Notes: generated from the sequence alone by a model not told the origin. A DNA stretch of 64,000 nucleotides from Cryptomeria japonica (GCF_030272615.1 NW_026728916.1:310001-374000), one strand, 5' to 3'; positions 43,859-57,309 are shown, counted from the first letter of the stretch. Program-made: numbers and translations.

Positions 43859-44751
43859 TGTTGGGAAAAATGGTGTCTCAACCTTGCATTTATGCGAGGT
43901 TATTATTTATAGTAAGTTTTTATTTGAGCACGAAATGGTGCAAAACTCTCCCTGAAGCTTCTGGTTGGCTAGATAAGCATTCCGGTAAAGTTGCGTCGCA
44001 AGGTCACAACTAGTTTTGAAGATATTAAAGTTTTCATCTTGGAGGGGTGCAATAAAATATTTAAACTTAATTTTGGCGACTTTAGAGGCTCCTAAACGCC
44101 CTAAAAAGTGGCCGTAACTGGCGAAGTGGGTTACGAGGTGATAGAGCACTTCGCGAGCTTTCTGGCGCTTCAAACGGTTCGTCAATCGGACACCCGATTC
44201 TCAAGTTATGGCCTCCGGAAGTTTGTACTCCTGAAATAGGAAAAATAATTTGTATCGGATACATAAATGAGCTGTAAAAGGGAGTGACACATGTTGATGT
44301 GTGCTTTAACATGTCATAGGGCATCTAGAAGGGAGATAAGGTCGGCTACACCTTATTGGGTGGTTTTAGCCCATGGTTTTGTAATACCATTTGACGGTTT
44401 CTTGTATTGTATCTCCTATTTATGAGGTGTGTGAGATAGAGGTTGGCTGTAAGAGTCTTATGGCTATTGAGTTTCCTCTGAATCTCTGATTAGTGGTACT
44501 CCTATGAAGAGCTTGCTCTGCAAGTATGTTGTAATCTATTTTGATTGCTGAATAAAATATTAAGCTGCTTTTGGAGGGTGGGGTTTTTCTCCCGAAAGGG
44601 TTTTCCCCACGTAAATCATTGTGTTGTGGTATGAATGCTATCATATATATTTCTATTTTCTGTAACTGTTGTAATGATCTGAAAAAGTTTTGCATTACCC
44701 TCCTCTCAAGGTTAGTGTAGGAAGTTGTTTCTGCTACTTAACTTCCTTACA
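43859..44751 (+). repeat. Element F 3' LTR
   Basis: 893 bp, same ends as the 5' LTR. Differences cluster at 44080-44165, and many are C/T or G/A changes. Confidence 0.95.
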
Positions 44752-45065
44752 AAAAAAATTACATTCATGTTGTAAAATAGTAATTTTTCCATTATCTATA
44801 AAAGATCTATAAACCTTCTTGTTGCATTCTAGTTCAAAGTTGCATGCAAGGGAAACAAAAAGATTGTTGGTGACTCTTTTAAATCAAGACAATTAAATGC
44901 ATATTATACAAGACTATTGCAAGTCAACAAAACTACATGTTTATTATAAATTGTAATTTTTTTATTATTTATATCAAATCTATAAATTTTCATACCATTC
45001 AAACCATATCCCAGATCTATAAGTCAAAATTGTGTTGGATATTTTTGTTTTTGTGACATTCATCT

Positions 45066-46457
45066 TGTAGAAACCTATTTCTATCCACCTGATTAAATAA
45101 ATTTTATATTTGTTTAATTATCATTCATCTAACTATTAATTAAATTCACCTTTAATTAATCCTTCCTCCCTTTTTAACTATTAATTAAATTAATATTTAA
45201 TTAATTTACCCCAACCCCTTCTTCTATTAATTAAATAAATTATTTAATTTATTTAATTTGATTCACTTAACCAAATTCTAGCTTTTCATTAAATAAATAT
45301 ATCATATTTGGTTAATTACATCCCCCCCACATTTAAATAAATTAATATTTTAATATTTAAATAAAATAATATTTATTTAAATCACTAAAAATCATCCTCT
45401 CACATTTAAATAAACAAATATTTATTTAAATCCTTCACCCACTTGCACTCTCTAGAAAATGCAAGTTGCACACTAATTCTTCTTCTAATCATGACTAAAC
45501 CCTGATTATTAGCCTAATCCCCTCTAAGTATTTGCACATTCCTAAACTAAGGGATTAGAGAAGAGTTGCTTCTAAAAACATTTAAGGTTCTTCAATAGAA
45601 GTAAAGGCCTTCTCCCTTCAATAAGTTAACCCTCAAGGTTTTCTCAAGCCTTAAAGGCTTTGATCCAACTAAGCCACCTTTAACCCTTGGTTAGAGACGT
45701 ATCCCTTAACCTTACCATCCAAGGTAACCCTCAAGTCCCTTCAAGAATTTATTACTTGACTAAGGTAACCATTTAACCCTTGCAAATTCCTTTATCCCTT
45801 AGATAAAATCTTTAGCCTTTAACCTAACCTTAACCTAACCACCCATGGTAACTAGCATGTCTCTTCAGACATTTAAGGCTTTGTCCCTCTTCTCTCAAAC
45901 CTTCCTATGTTGACACTTGTCAACATGTGATTGGCTTGAAAGTAACACATGAATTGAGGATTGCCAATTCCTCAAGCAATCCTAACTCTTCTTCAATCAA
46001 TTGAGTCTCAACCCTTCATTTTCCTATTTCCTCTACAAATAGGACTCATTCCTTCATTGTCAAAGGTCCCAAGTCTCAATCTCAAGATCTAGATTTTGTC
46101 GCTCTCTATCTCTCTCGCACACAAGTATTTTAGAAGCATTTTAGATCACAATATCATTATCAGTAGCATACTTATCTCATTATCAATAGATAAATTATAG
46201 AAATCATTTTTATTATCTCATAGATCTTAATGGCATATCATATGGATCATTATCATACTCATTCTATGGGCTGCCATTCTAAAAGTTAAGTGCTCAATGA
46301 TTTGAGAGCAACCATAACTCGAAGAATCCTTAGAGATAAAGAACAATGGAACGTCTTGGAAGGATTGTTTGTTTAATTAATCTTTTTGTATATAATGTTT
46401 CATTGGTATGTTTAGTTACTTGTTATTCATTGGATGATACCATAATTCTACCATACA
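45066..46457 (+). mobile_element. Solo LTR related to the LTRs of element E
   Basis: Ends TGTAGAAACC and ACCATACA; flanked by the target duplication CATCT (45061-45065 and 46458-46462). Internal order matches the minus-strand LTR of E: AT-rich AATTAAATAAAT blocks (45090-45440), CCTTAACC-rich middle, 'cctatgttgaca' with palindrome TGTTGACACTTGTCAACA (45909-45926), then 'ctacaaataggactc' in the TATA position (about 46032). The partner LTR and interior are gone, as after recombination between LTRs. Confidence 0.85.
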
Positions 46458-46462
46458 CATCT

Positions 46463-48234
46463 CATATTTATTGTTGGAGCGAAGCAAACATGATTACCAA
46501 GTAAGATAAAATTTCAAAGATTGTTGTTGATAATCAGTACTACAAATTTCATATCTTTTGATCTAATTTAAGCTCAATCAATTCATAAACTCATGTGCAC
46601 TCATATGCATCAAAGTTGTATAAAGATCTTATTCTATAAAGAATTGTGTTTCAAAACATAAAAAAATTAAGACTGTTGTTATTAGGGTCCCAATATGTTT
46701 TTTTAAATATGTGTGATGTTATTTCATAAAATAAATTCATGTTAGAATCATTGCAATTAGATGCAACTAAAAAATAAGTTTTAAAAGTTTTGAGATTGGA
46801 TAAACTTACCCCTTTTCCGACAACTAGCTGCAAATAATCAATCTTAGCTTTAATTACTGCCAAAAATCAATCACCTATATGTTTAATAATTATATAATCA
46901 GCTAGACAACTAGAATAAATCTATGTTTATCAAAATAAATATCTATACAAATTTTAATTATTCTTATTTTTACATATAGATCTTTATATTTAATATTTGA
47001 TGTTATTTTATAATATTTCATTTCATTATTAAATTTTTTTTTTTTTTCATCAAATGGTATATTATATATTTCACATTTAAGTACACATTCTATATTGAAT
47101 TATATATTTCAAAATTAAATTTTATTATCTATATGCTTTTTATTATAAAAAATTCTAATTTAAAATAAAAATTTAATATAAATAAAATATAATATATTTT
47201 AATATGTTTATTTTTTAATTGTGTTATAATTTTTAATTAAATTGAATATTTTTTATATTTTATATTATATATTCTAAATAAGATCTTATAATCTATATTT
47301 GGTATTTTGAGTACATAAAGAAAGATGTAAAATAAGTAATTTAAAATATATTTTATCACAATACTGGAGGTTGAGCAACAATAAAATATAAAACAAGAAT
47401 CTTGATATTAATGGAATTTAAAAGGGAAATTAAGAAATAGTCAACGAACAACAATTTATAGTCAAGGTGGACTCGCGTTATGGTGATTTCCATGCGAATG
47501 GAGAACATCATGGGTGGCACAATCCTAGGTGCTAGATAGATGGTGCCTACGCAAGGTATGTCATTAAAAATATAAATATATATTTAAAATATAAAATTTA
47601 AAAAGTTCGAAAATCTCTGCAAAACGTGACTTTCCATTGGAATGTGGACATTATGCAGTTCCAATTGATAGAAAACTAAAAGAAGAGTCTTTGATGAAGA
47701 AGAAGCTTAATAACTTCATATTTTTTAAAAATTATTAAACAATTTAAAGTCATTTATTAATTTTTTCACAACTTTGTAATAATTTATTGAACCTAAAACA
47801 ATTACTAGGTTCTATGGAAAAATAAATATTTTCATAGTTTACTTAGTCTTATTATTATTTTTAATTCATCTTGTTATATATGCAAAAGATTCCTTCCTCA
47901 TTCAAATTTCAATTTTATTATGTACGCTGGTTTTGAAAGCATAAATTTGCATCCTCTACATTTAAAATCAATATTTCACATATATTTTTAATATGAAAAA
48001 ATGATTAAATCTTATTAAGAAAAGAAGTTGAAAGGAGATTATATGAGACATATATGAGTATTTAGGATATTAAGTAGAATAAATATAATATTTCATGTTA
48101 TTGTTGTAAGAATGTTTAGTGTGTAACTAGAATATTTCACACTTGTAATAAATATTTTTTTATGTTATTTCTTAAATTATATAAGATTGAAATTAAGGTA
48201 TATTTTCAATACATTACTTTTATCAATCATTTTC
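46463..48234. other. Very AT-rich sequence without recognisable gene
   Basis: No domain, LTR or clear repeat. 47456-47580 is locally richer in G and C ('ggtggactcgcgttatggtg') but holds no convincing ORF. Confidence 0.55.
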
Positions 48235-49719
48235 AATGTAGATGTTAGATGTTGTAGGATTTTTAGTTAGAACTTGAAGAGAATAATATAATTATAGGAC
48301 AAGTCATCTATGAATAAAGTGAATATGATTGCAACCATATACGGCCAAATATTTAAGGAGAAAGATAAAATGCAAAATGCTAGGGCTTTTGGCCATGGAA
48401 TCAATGTTGTTATGATACTAGTAAAAGATTATTAAGTTTATGTTCAAAATATGACAAGCTAACCCTCTATTTATATTATTTAGTATAGAGGCACTATATA
48501 TGAATATTCTATTTTTAGGATTTTAATCAATGTATAATTATTCCAAACTATGTTCCAATTTACCTTATACGAATATAGTAAATTGGAGCCTTGTAATTGT
48601 CTTAACCCACTAAGCGATTGACTTAAGAAAAATGCATAGCATATGTATTCATAGGATACTAATGAACACTCTTAATATCATTTCTACCCTCAAATTTATT
48701 TTTCTTAAATATCCTCTCAATATATATTATATAATTTCAAATAGCCCCTTATTTTAATGAACTATCCTTTGTGCCTTTTCTTTGTTGTATTTTAATTCTG
48801 CCTTATTATTTATAGTCTATTTGCCAAGGGTAGTTCTCACATTTCTAATTGAAAACCAAATTCGGTTTCCATTTCATACATTAAATCCTCAAATTATATA
48901 AAACCTAGATGAGATATGATAGATATATAATTTAGAAATAGTTATACATCTCAATCCCAAAAGTCTTTCCAAACAAACTATAACCAAAAATCCTATGATA
49001 ATAGAAATCTCAATTGTAATATGCATTTTGAATATAAATTATAATAAAACGGTTTTATAGATATTTGGTAAATCTTTTAGCTAAACTTATATCCTTTTAT
49101 ATTGTATTGGACATGGTATTAAGAACTTCTAAGATTATGAGTTTCTTACATAGTGCAAGGCTATGTGTTTTGTAAAATATTACTTCATGATGATGGAAAT
49201 ACAAGAATAATAAATGAACTTTCATCTAATTGACCTATATAAACTGATATATAGAATAGTGGATGTCACTTATAACACCGATTTCTCTTGTGCATGCTTC
49301 CTAATGCCCCACACATATGTGTTTAAACTTTAATTAAATTATCAACTTTCTTATAGTATGAAGTAATATATAGGGTCACATTTTAGCTACTTAAAAATAC
49401 AAATATGTTTTTACATGTAAACATATTTAAATTAAAGGTGAATCACCTAGATTTGATATTTTTTATTTATAGTGAGGCTAATCAATCCTATAAAGTGAGA
49501 GACTAAAAATTATTTATTATATTTATACCATTCACATAAAACACTCATAACCAATAACACCACTATAAAATTTCATGAAAATGAAAATCTATGCCAACCA
49601 CAAAATTCATCTTACCAAAGGACCCCATTAAAGTCTGTATCACAAAGCTTTTTCGCTACATAAAATAAATACACATTATTTTAGAGATCTTTTCTTGAAG
49701 AAATATAAACATGAATTTT
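48235..49719. repeat. 1.48-kb tandem duplication, unit 1
   Basis: Begins 'aatgtagatgttagatgttg'. Unit 2 begins 1485 bases later with 'aatgtagatgttggatcttg'. Long stretches match, such as 'gaagagaataatataatt', 'gccaaatatttaaggagaa' and 'agcatatgtattcatagg'. No ORF or LTR structure is conserved. Confidence 0.88.
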
Positions 49720-51250
49720 AATGTAGATGTTGGATCTTGTAGAATTTTCTATTAGAAGTTGAAGAGAATAATATAATTGTAGGACAAGTCACCTATACAT
49801 AAAGTTAATATGATTGCAACCATATGTGGCCAAATATTTAAGGAGAAGTCTGAAATGCAAAATACTATGGCTTTTAACAATGGAATCCATGTTATTATGA
49901 TATTAGTAAAAAACTATTTAGTTTATGTTCAAAATAGGAGTAGGTAACCTTTTATTTATACTACTTAGTGTACAGGAATTGTATATACATTTTCTATTTT
50001 TATGATATTAATTAATGTATAATTATTTCAAACTATGTTCTAATTGACTTTATATTATTACAATAATTGGAGTCTTGTAATTGTCTTATCCCTCTGAGGG
50101 GTTGGCTTAAGAAAAAGGTGTAGCATATGTATTCATAGGATACTAAGAAACACCATTAATACTATGTTTATCCTCAAATTTATTTTTCTTATATCCCCTA
50201 TTTTAATGTACTATCATTTTGTGTCTTTTTTTTTGATGTATTTTCATTCTCCTTTATTATTAATAGTCTATTGAGCAAGGGTAATTCTCACATTTCTAAT
50301 TCAATATGAAATTTGGTTTCCATAGCATACATTAAATCCTCAAATTATATAAAACCTAGATGAGACATGATGGATATATAATTTAAAAATAGTTATACAT
50401 ATCAATCCCAATAATCTTTCCAAACAACTATAATCGAAAATCCTATGATAATAGATATAAAAAAATTGTAATACACACATTAAATATAAATTATAATAAA
50501 AGGGTTTATACACTATTGGGAAATATTTTAGGTAGAATTATATAATTTTAAAATTGCATCAGACTCAATGTTAAGTAACCAATTCTATGATTATGAGGCA
50601 CTAACACAGTACAAGGCTATGTGTGGTGTAAAATATTACTTCATGACCATGGAAATACAAGAATAATAAATGGATTTTTGTCTAATTGACCAATACAAAG
50701 TGATTTATACAGAAGAGTGAATGCCAGTCATAACGTCAATGCCCAATATGTATTTTTTAAAACTTTAATTGAATTATCCACTTTCTCATAGTATGAAGTG
50801 ATATATTGGGTCACATTTTAGCTATTTAAACATATAAATATGCATTGACATATAAACATACTTAATTAAAGGTGAATCCCCTCCATTTGATAATTTGTAT
50901 TTATTGTGATGATAATTAATCCTATAAAGTGAGAGAGTAAAGACTATTCAAGTTATTGATATCATTCACATGAAAAAGAAGAAAATGTATATAAACAATG
51001 AAATGTAGTTGCAAATTGTATTACCATATAGCCCTAACACTCAAAGCCTATAACACCATTAAAAAATATCATGAAGATAAAACTCTATCCTAATATTCCC
51101 TTTCTTATTACATTGTTCCTTCAAATGTACCCCTAAAACTGTAAAATTCATCTTACCAAAGGACCCCCATTAAGGTTTACATCACAAAGCTTCTTAATTA
51201 CATAAAATAAATACACAATTTTTAGAAGATATTTCCATGAAGAAATAATA
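49720..51250. repeat. 1.48-kb tandem duplication, unit 2
   Basis: Second unit, diverged by substitutions and small indels. A weak third piece may lie near 52680-52840, resembling 50950-51100 ('gttattgatat', 'aacaccac/att'). Confidence 0.88.
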
Positions 51251-51449
51251 ATTGAATTAGATGAAACTACATCAAGCTACCTCATGACCCTCATAAAGGC
51301 ATAGTTCTAAGCCAAATTATTTAGTTATCATTTTTTTGAACTCTTGAATCATAGATATTAAATTATTTGGATAGCAACCCATATTGATGTCTACAAGAAC
51401 AAGACTCTATTTAGTTGCATCATATCTTGAACTATTATTGATAATAGCA

Positions 51450-51693
51450 TCAATAATTACATTGAAGTCTGTGTTAAGAATTTTGGATCTCTAAAAGATG
51501 TAATGATCAACCAAAATAAAATTGTCAAAAGTTGTGCCTTCTTTGGTCTTGACCTTTGTAGCATATCCTTAAACATGAGAAAGCTATCATATGCCCTACA
51601 AATTGGAAAAAAATAAAAGGATTCTAATGACTACTTTGCAATGAATCTATCTATTATATCCTTAGGATAATTACTCCAAACTTTCTCTTCCAT
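51450..51693 (-). pseudogene. F-box protein pseudogene fragment
   Basis: From the ATG at 51693 the minus strand reads MEEKVWSNYPKDIIDRFIAK, stop, SLESFYFFPICRAYDSFL, then FKDMLQRSRPKKAQLLTI. This follows the plant F-box pattern WxxLPxDxxxxIxxxLPLxSLxRxxxVCKxWxSL with the usual spacing, and a short stretch downstream as in kelch-type F-box proteins. F-box proteins bind SKP1 and bring substrates to an SCF ubiquitin ligase. The stop at 51631-51633 stands where a Leu codon (TTG) fits, and the frame shifts after about 51540. No kelch or leucine-rich repeats can be traced below 51440. It is a short dead fragment. Confidence 0.65.
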
Positions 51694-51900
51694 GATAGGT
51701 GATCACACAATATGACAATAGATATCACCCCCAAATATTTGCATTATTACTAGTTACTAGGAAGGATTGTGTAACCTTTTTTGGAAGTGATGGATGGTTA
51801 CACCAATGATGGAGGTTGTTTCTTAGTTTATGCTAACTAGAAAAACAAACAATGAAGATAAAATGACACCAAATGTTCTTTTCATGATATTTTCTCTTTG

Positions 51901-54900
51901 TTGGTAAAATTTTATTGCTTATTAAGCATAGAAAATCTTACTAAAAATAAATAAAAAATTTATGTAAATGTGTCATTTTCATCTCTAAATCAATGAAAAA
52001 ATTAAATTTCTTGATTTATGGTATAGGTGAATTATTTTCTTCACTCTAATCTTCAAGACAATTTTAATGAATTCACTTCTATAGGAAAGCTTAAGAGAGA
52101 CATGTCATCATTTATAGAGAAATCATTCCTTCAATGCTTCATCTTATCAAATTAGTTTCCATAATTTTCAATGCTAATGCTTCATCCTATCTAGATTTAT
52201 ATAGATTTCATACTTATTATGTTGTTGCAAAGATATCACTACTAAAACTTTTATTGGTGACTTATATATAAATTATGAAGATGCAATCCACTCTAACTCT
52301 TTCACATCATTATGCCTTTTTATTCTTCCCATAAAAATATATGGTGCTAGAGGAAGCCTTAGATGAGTTTCAAAGCATACACTACCAAAATATTCTTGTT
52401 TTGCATCTTGAAAACTTTTCCATCTCACCAAAGTTTTCTATGCTAGGGATATTCCTTTGTATCTAAATGCTCTCTTTATCTACCCTACAAATAATGCACA
52501 CACATCCATTAATAGAAATGTGGTCATCAAAATATTCACATGTGAAGAATGATTTTAGATGCCCTTATATATCTTTAGATTCTTCATGCTCTGAATCGTC
52601 AAGTTCCCTTTAATATCTTTAGATTCTTGACGCTTCATGAAATTTGTGTAGAACCTCTTCTATGATAGCATATGATGGAGTAAAATTATTTATGTTATTG
52701 ATATAATTTCCAACAAAAATAAGAGCATAATATAAATAGAGAAATTTGTTTGCAAAATACATAACTATCTAAACCTAATTTGCATAACCAACAACACCAC
52801 TAAAAAATATAATACAAATACAAATCTTTGCTAATATAACGTAGGTAGTTCCCATGTTAAAACTATCATTTGGTCCTTTATGTATGATAATGATTGAAAC
52901 CTATTGTGTTGATTTATTTTAAAGCCATAAGAAAAGGATTATCTTTATAGATATATTCTTAGTTGCAAAAACTACATTCATATATTGTGCATCTTGTTTC
53001 CACTAATATCCACTACCATGAGAGGATGTGAAACAATTGAACATGTCAATTTTATTTTATTTGCAACAATTATAGTGTTTTACACTTCTAGGTTTGAATT
53101 TATTAGTTCACTATGAGTATCTATGCTACATCCTTAAAATCTATGTTTGATCCTTCACGTGTTTTAGATAATTTATTCCAAATCTATCCTAGGTGGATTG
53201 CCACATATTGACTTGGGTTTTTTGTGTGCTCATTTCCTATAATAAATAATATTACTTCCATGTATATGGTTACTTTTCTTAAAGGTTGTCATATTTAACA
53301 AGGTATTAATTCTATTAATATAATATCATAGTGGGCTACAACTATAGGAATTAGTACACTATTCTTAATTTAGGGTTGGAAAGAGTTCAAAGCAATATTT
53401 TTAATAGAGAGTATGTATATCCTCATACCGTATTGTGACCAAGGGTTTTATAGTTTAGAAGAAGGGTAATGAAAAAAGGATTCCTCTAATAAAAATAATT
53501 GATGATTAAAATATTAATCAAAACAAGAGTTAAAATAAAAAATAAGAATACAACTCCTTTAAGAGGGTAGAAGTAGCCATGCACATTGAAGAGTATAGAG
53601 TGAGAGTTAACAAAATAAGGGAGAAAAATTAGTAGGATGTGAAAATGAAGATGTACTAGATGAAATGGATGTTAGCAAGTGTAAACTAATGAATGTAATA
53701 TCCAAGTGTAAGTTGAAATAAAACAGGGTGGGAATAATAAATCTCTACTTAGAATGGGATGAATAAAGTCCATTTTATTCTCATTTGGTTATAAGTCCCT
53801 CGGTTATTGAAAAGAATATAGAAATTATAAAATGAGGAATTGCATGTAAAGAAACAAAATAAAATTTTGATCAAATAAAGTCATAAAAGGTAGAACGTTA
53901 CAAGGTTTCTATATTTATTAATTTCCTACAGATGAATATTTAGTATGCTTTCAAGGTGGTCAAGCTATAGCATTTTAAGAGGTTTGTCAATATGTACTAT
54001 TGAATAAGGAATTAATATTAAGAAGGTACACATGTTTTGATAAAGGTAGAAGTTGGTTTAGTCAAGGATATAGTATATGTAACCAACAAAAAAAGATAAA
54101 ACAATTACAAAGATGTTAGCTCTTTATATAGTTGGAATAAAACACTTCGAATAATAGGAAGATGTTTATATATTGAAGAGATAGATTTTATTTTGGTTGA
54201 GGTAGAGGTTATAATTATTATTTTTATTATTTTATATATGGACAACATAGATATTGGTCATATGAGTTTCCGCAACACATGGTAAAAGTATTTAGATGGA
54301 GTGAGGCTACTAGCATACAATGTATCCAAAGGATGTGAAGAGTTCATATGATCCATCATTCATTGTTTGAGTCTATTTAGTTGGAAAGGAAGTACTTACA
54401 ATATAAAAAAAGATGTAAAAATACATCTTTGGAGTTGAAAAATAATGAGAATGAGCCCATTATAATGAGAATCTATTTAGTACTATATTCAAGATACATT
54501 TGAAGTTTTAGAAGGTCATAAATAATAATGATATACACAGTCTAGTTTTAGTGGAATTAGTAGAGAAGGTAGAGTTTAAAGGAGTTTCTCATACCTCACA
54601 AAGGGTAATGGCTATAGAGAAATTATTAGAATAGGGTCCATAAAAATGTTTATTTAGTTTGTAAATATTGACCTACGGAAATGAGGCATGGTATGACACA
54701 ATTGATCTTTGTAAATACACCTTTTTAAAAAAAAATTCATAGAAGTGGTTAATGCCACTTAATTTTTTATATTAATATAAGAGAGGAATTGTGACAAAAA
54801 GACAGTAAGCTCAATCCTAAAATGATTAATGGGAGAAGAAATATCAAGTATTCCAAAAAATAATAGTCAAAGGGATCATATACCCAATAGAAAAAGGAGG
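51901..54900. other. AT-rich sequence, mostly featureless
   Basis: No recognisable gene or element. One minus-strand stretch (about 52440-52270) is open for some 55 codons with protein-like composition (FQDAKQEYFGSVCFETHL) and may be a decayed exon; I cannot assign it. A weak copy of the 1.48-kb repeat may lie near 52680-52840. Confidence 0.5.
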
Positions 54901-54984
54901 CCATAAAAAGCCTTCATTAACTATTTAACAAATTGCTCCAGGACTGCAAATGTTCCATAATATTTATATCAATACAAAATGAAT

Positions 54985-56209
54985 TCAGAATGCGTGAAGA
55001 AACCAATTGCTCGAACCAATATTAGGAGGAGCACCAACTTCATGCAAACTAGGTTCAACTTCCAATTCAAAATTATGCTCTTTAGAAGGACGAATTTGCT
55101 GAAGAGGAGGCACGTCTAGAGGCTCATCAAACATTAAAGCCATGAATCCAAAGAGGAAATGACTACCAGTAAATGTTTCTAAAGTCGCTACAAGGAAATT
55201 CGGCCAAACATCTTCCAGGAGGCGCTCAAAACCAATAATTATATCATCAAACCTGTTGTAGATAATTCCAACCGTGAGTACATGCAAAAAATCTCCATGA
55301 CAGCCATTAGTAAGAAGATCATCTATAGGAAAAAACTATCCAATAGGGAATAGACCAACACCAAGATGATAGCATGATAACAAATAATCCATTTCCACAT
55401 GTAACAACAAATGAGATTGAATATAAACATTTGAAAGAGACCGCGCCATAGAAGGATCCAAAATGAGATCCATGCAATAAGTAAGGAACCGAGAAGCCAC
55501 TTTAGAAAAAAGAGTAGATGAGTTCTCAACTAAGCATTTCTTACCAATAATCTTCCAAATTGCACTATCAACCTCCAAATTATGTGACTAAAAACTCCTA
55601 CCAAATTTCTCAGCATCATACTTATGCAGCTCCTGATATTTCTAAAGAATAATCAAAGACTGATTAATAATTGCCAACGTAATCTCTGATATGGAACATT
55701 CCAATGATACTATGAGTGCTCCAAAATTGGCAGACAAATAAAATAGATAAAACATCAGTGAATTAATCTGCCACAGGACTGCCAAGTAAATCTGGACATG
55801 ACTATCTCATCTTGGAAAAATTAAAAACATGCCAAGGAATTAAACAAGTTAATTGGCCTATGCCAAATAAAATCATGATTAAAACAAATGACAATAGATA
55901 CTTGATAATAATTAAATGTTTGAGATGTGAAGGTACTCCTCTAAACATTCAAACCACAGTCCACACTTAAATACATGACATACCCAAGTACATTCACATC
56001 AATCTCAAAAACAGGAACAAAATGATATATCATATATAATACAATAAAAAAATGAGTATCATTAACATCACTCGCAACCATCAATGCACGAGAATGATAA
56101 CAAAATTTAAGTTATTAAGGATGGAATATTACGACTTACTACTTCTTGAAAGGAAATTTTCTCATCAATTTCATCATTAGCTGAGAAATCTGCAATGAAG
56201 TTAGTCCCC
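54985..56209 (-). pseudogene. Unrecognised two-exon coding remnant
   Basis: On the minus strand exon A (56209-56140) follows the acceptor 'tttctcattgccacag' and ends before a GTAAGT donor. It encodes TNFIADFSANDEIDEKISFQ. Exon B (55791-54985) starts after a cag acceptor and stays in one frame for 268 codons to a TGA. It has only three stops, at 55644-55642, 55590-55588 and 55338-55336, all TAG. It encodes a hydrophobic helical start (MFYLFYLSANFGALIVSL), then IIGKKCLVENSSTLFSKVAS, FLTYCMDLILDPSMARSL, FERLLEDVWPNFLVATLE and a polar Pro/Glu-rich C-terminus ending SSNWFLHAF. Composition is Leu-rich and helical, as in large ARM/HEAT-type nuclear proteins, but I do not recognise a family. Upstream exons are not visible. 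It may be the 3' end of a decayed host gene. Confidence 0.55.
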
Positions 56210-57309
56210 CTGTGGCAATGAGAAATCTCATAGAAAGTGAAAAATTGCATTTGTAAAAAATCTTATCCAAAAGGTATTGCGATTGCAAATCATGAAATTG
56301 TAAATACACTATTAATTGAACTTGACTAGTAGATTTTACAAAAATAAAAAGTCTTTTAAGTCATCCAAAATAGGACCAAGTATATGCTTTTCCCCCAACA
56401 TATGTTAATGCTTATCTTTAACTTTTGAAAACTTGATAATCTTTGTACTTGGCGAGCTGGAAGCTTCCATGAAGAATTGTGAAGCAAAATAATTGCTCAT
56501 ATACTTATGTATAAACATACACAATGCATTATCATTATACTATAATATGAAATGATTATTCTATTTTCTATTGTATTAAAATTTACATTTATTAAGTGTT
56601 TGGCATTGACGAATAATGCTTTATATTTATAAATTGAATAATGATTACTTCATTTACAAATTGTGAGATTAGAAAAATTAATTGTAAGAATTTTAAGAAA
56701 AACTAATGTAGTTTTACGTTAACATATTTGTTTTTATTAGGTAATCACAATACAAGTTTCAGACCCATTACAAATGAACCATCAAGTAAAAAATTAAATC
56801 AAGAAAACTACCATGAAGGTGATTTGGAGGAGTCTCACAAGGAGTAAGATTAGCATAACTAGAAGATTTTGAGCAAAATAGTAACCAACAAGAAACAAAG
56901 GTCCTGACCCTACACTACATTTTAATATTTAGATTTCTATATGGATCCCAAATCCTTAGATAGTCACCTTAAGCTATGACATGAAGAACTAAGAAAGGGT
57001 CCAAAGAGGAACCCAAAAATAGAGAAAGCATGAAATAACCACCTACTATAGCTAGATGAGAAAGAGGAGAAAAAATTGTTATAAGAGACCTCAATCTTTT
57101 AGAAGAAGAGAGAGAAGAACCACCATAAAGAGTAGAAGAAACCAAAAGAAAGGGAGTTAGTTGCATCCTTATATATTTAAGGTAGTATACTAGTTGACTC
57201 TACTACTAAATCCACCTCTATAGGATAATCTATAACAATTATCTTAGTGTAAATAATAGCTCCAACTATAATTAATATTCAAATGAAGTAGAAACATTAA
57301 CTCCAAAGG
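56210..57309. other. AT-rich sequence upstream (minus strand) of the two-exon remnant
   Basis: No secure feature. A short minus-strand ORF (57166-56969) is Leu/Ser-rich and a coding-like piece (SYANLTPCETPPNHLHG) lies near 56830-56880; either could be further exon debris. Confidence 0.4.

Larger units (their letters stand above)
38739..44751 (+). mobile_element. Element F: nearly complete Ty1/Copia retrotransposon
   Basis: LTRs of exactly 893 bp (38739-39631 and 43859-44751) start TGTTGGGAAA and end CTTCCTTACA. By eye they differ at about 31 positions and have no indels. Flanks are A-rich, and AAAAA on both sides is a possible 5-base target duplication. The primer binding site, a single gag-pol frame and a PPT ('gtgggagattt', 43849-43859) are all in place. 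Eight in-frame stops are the only coding damage. The domain order protease, integrase, RT, RNase H is that of Copia; the sequence looks like the Tork/TAR type. Confidence 0.95.

Noticed and set aside
45090-45440. AATTAAAT-rich stretch as a matrix attachment region or satellite
   Set aside because: The same blocks occur at the equivalent place in element E LTRs, so it is part of a solo LTR.
46651-46863. A 70-codon ORF as a gene
   Set aside because: Isolated in very AT-rich DNA with no recognisable motif or splice context.
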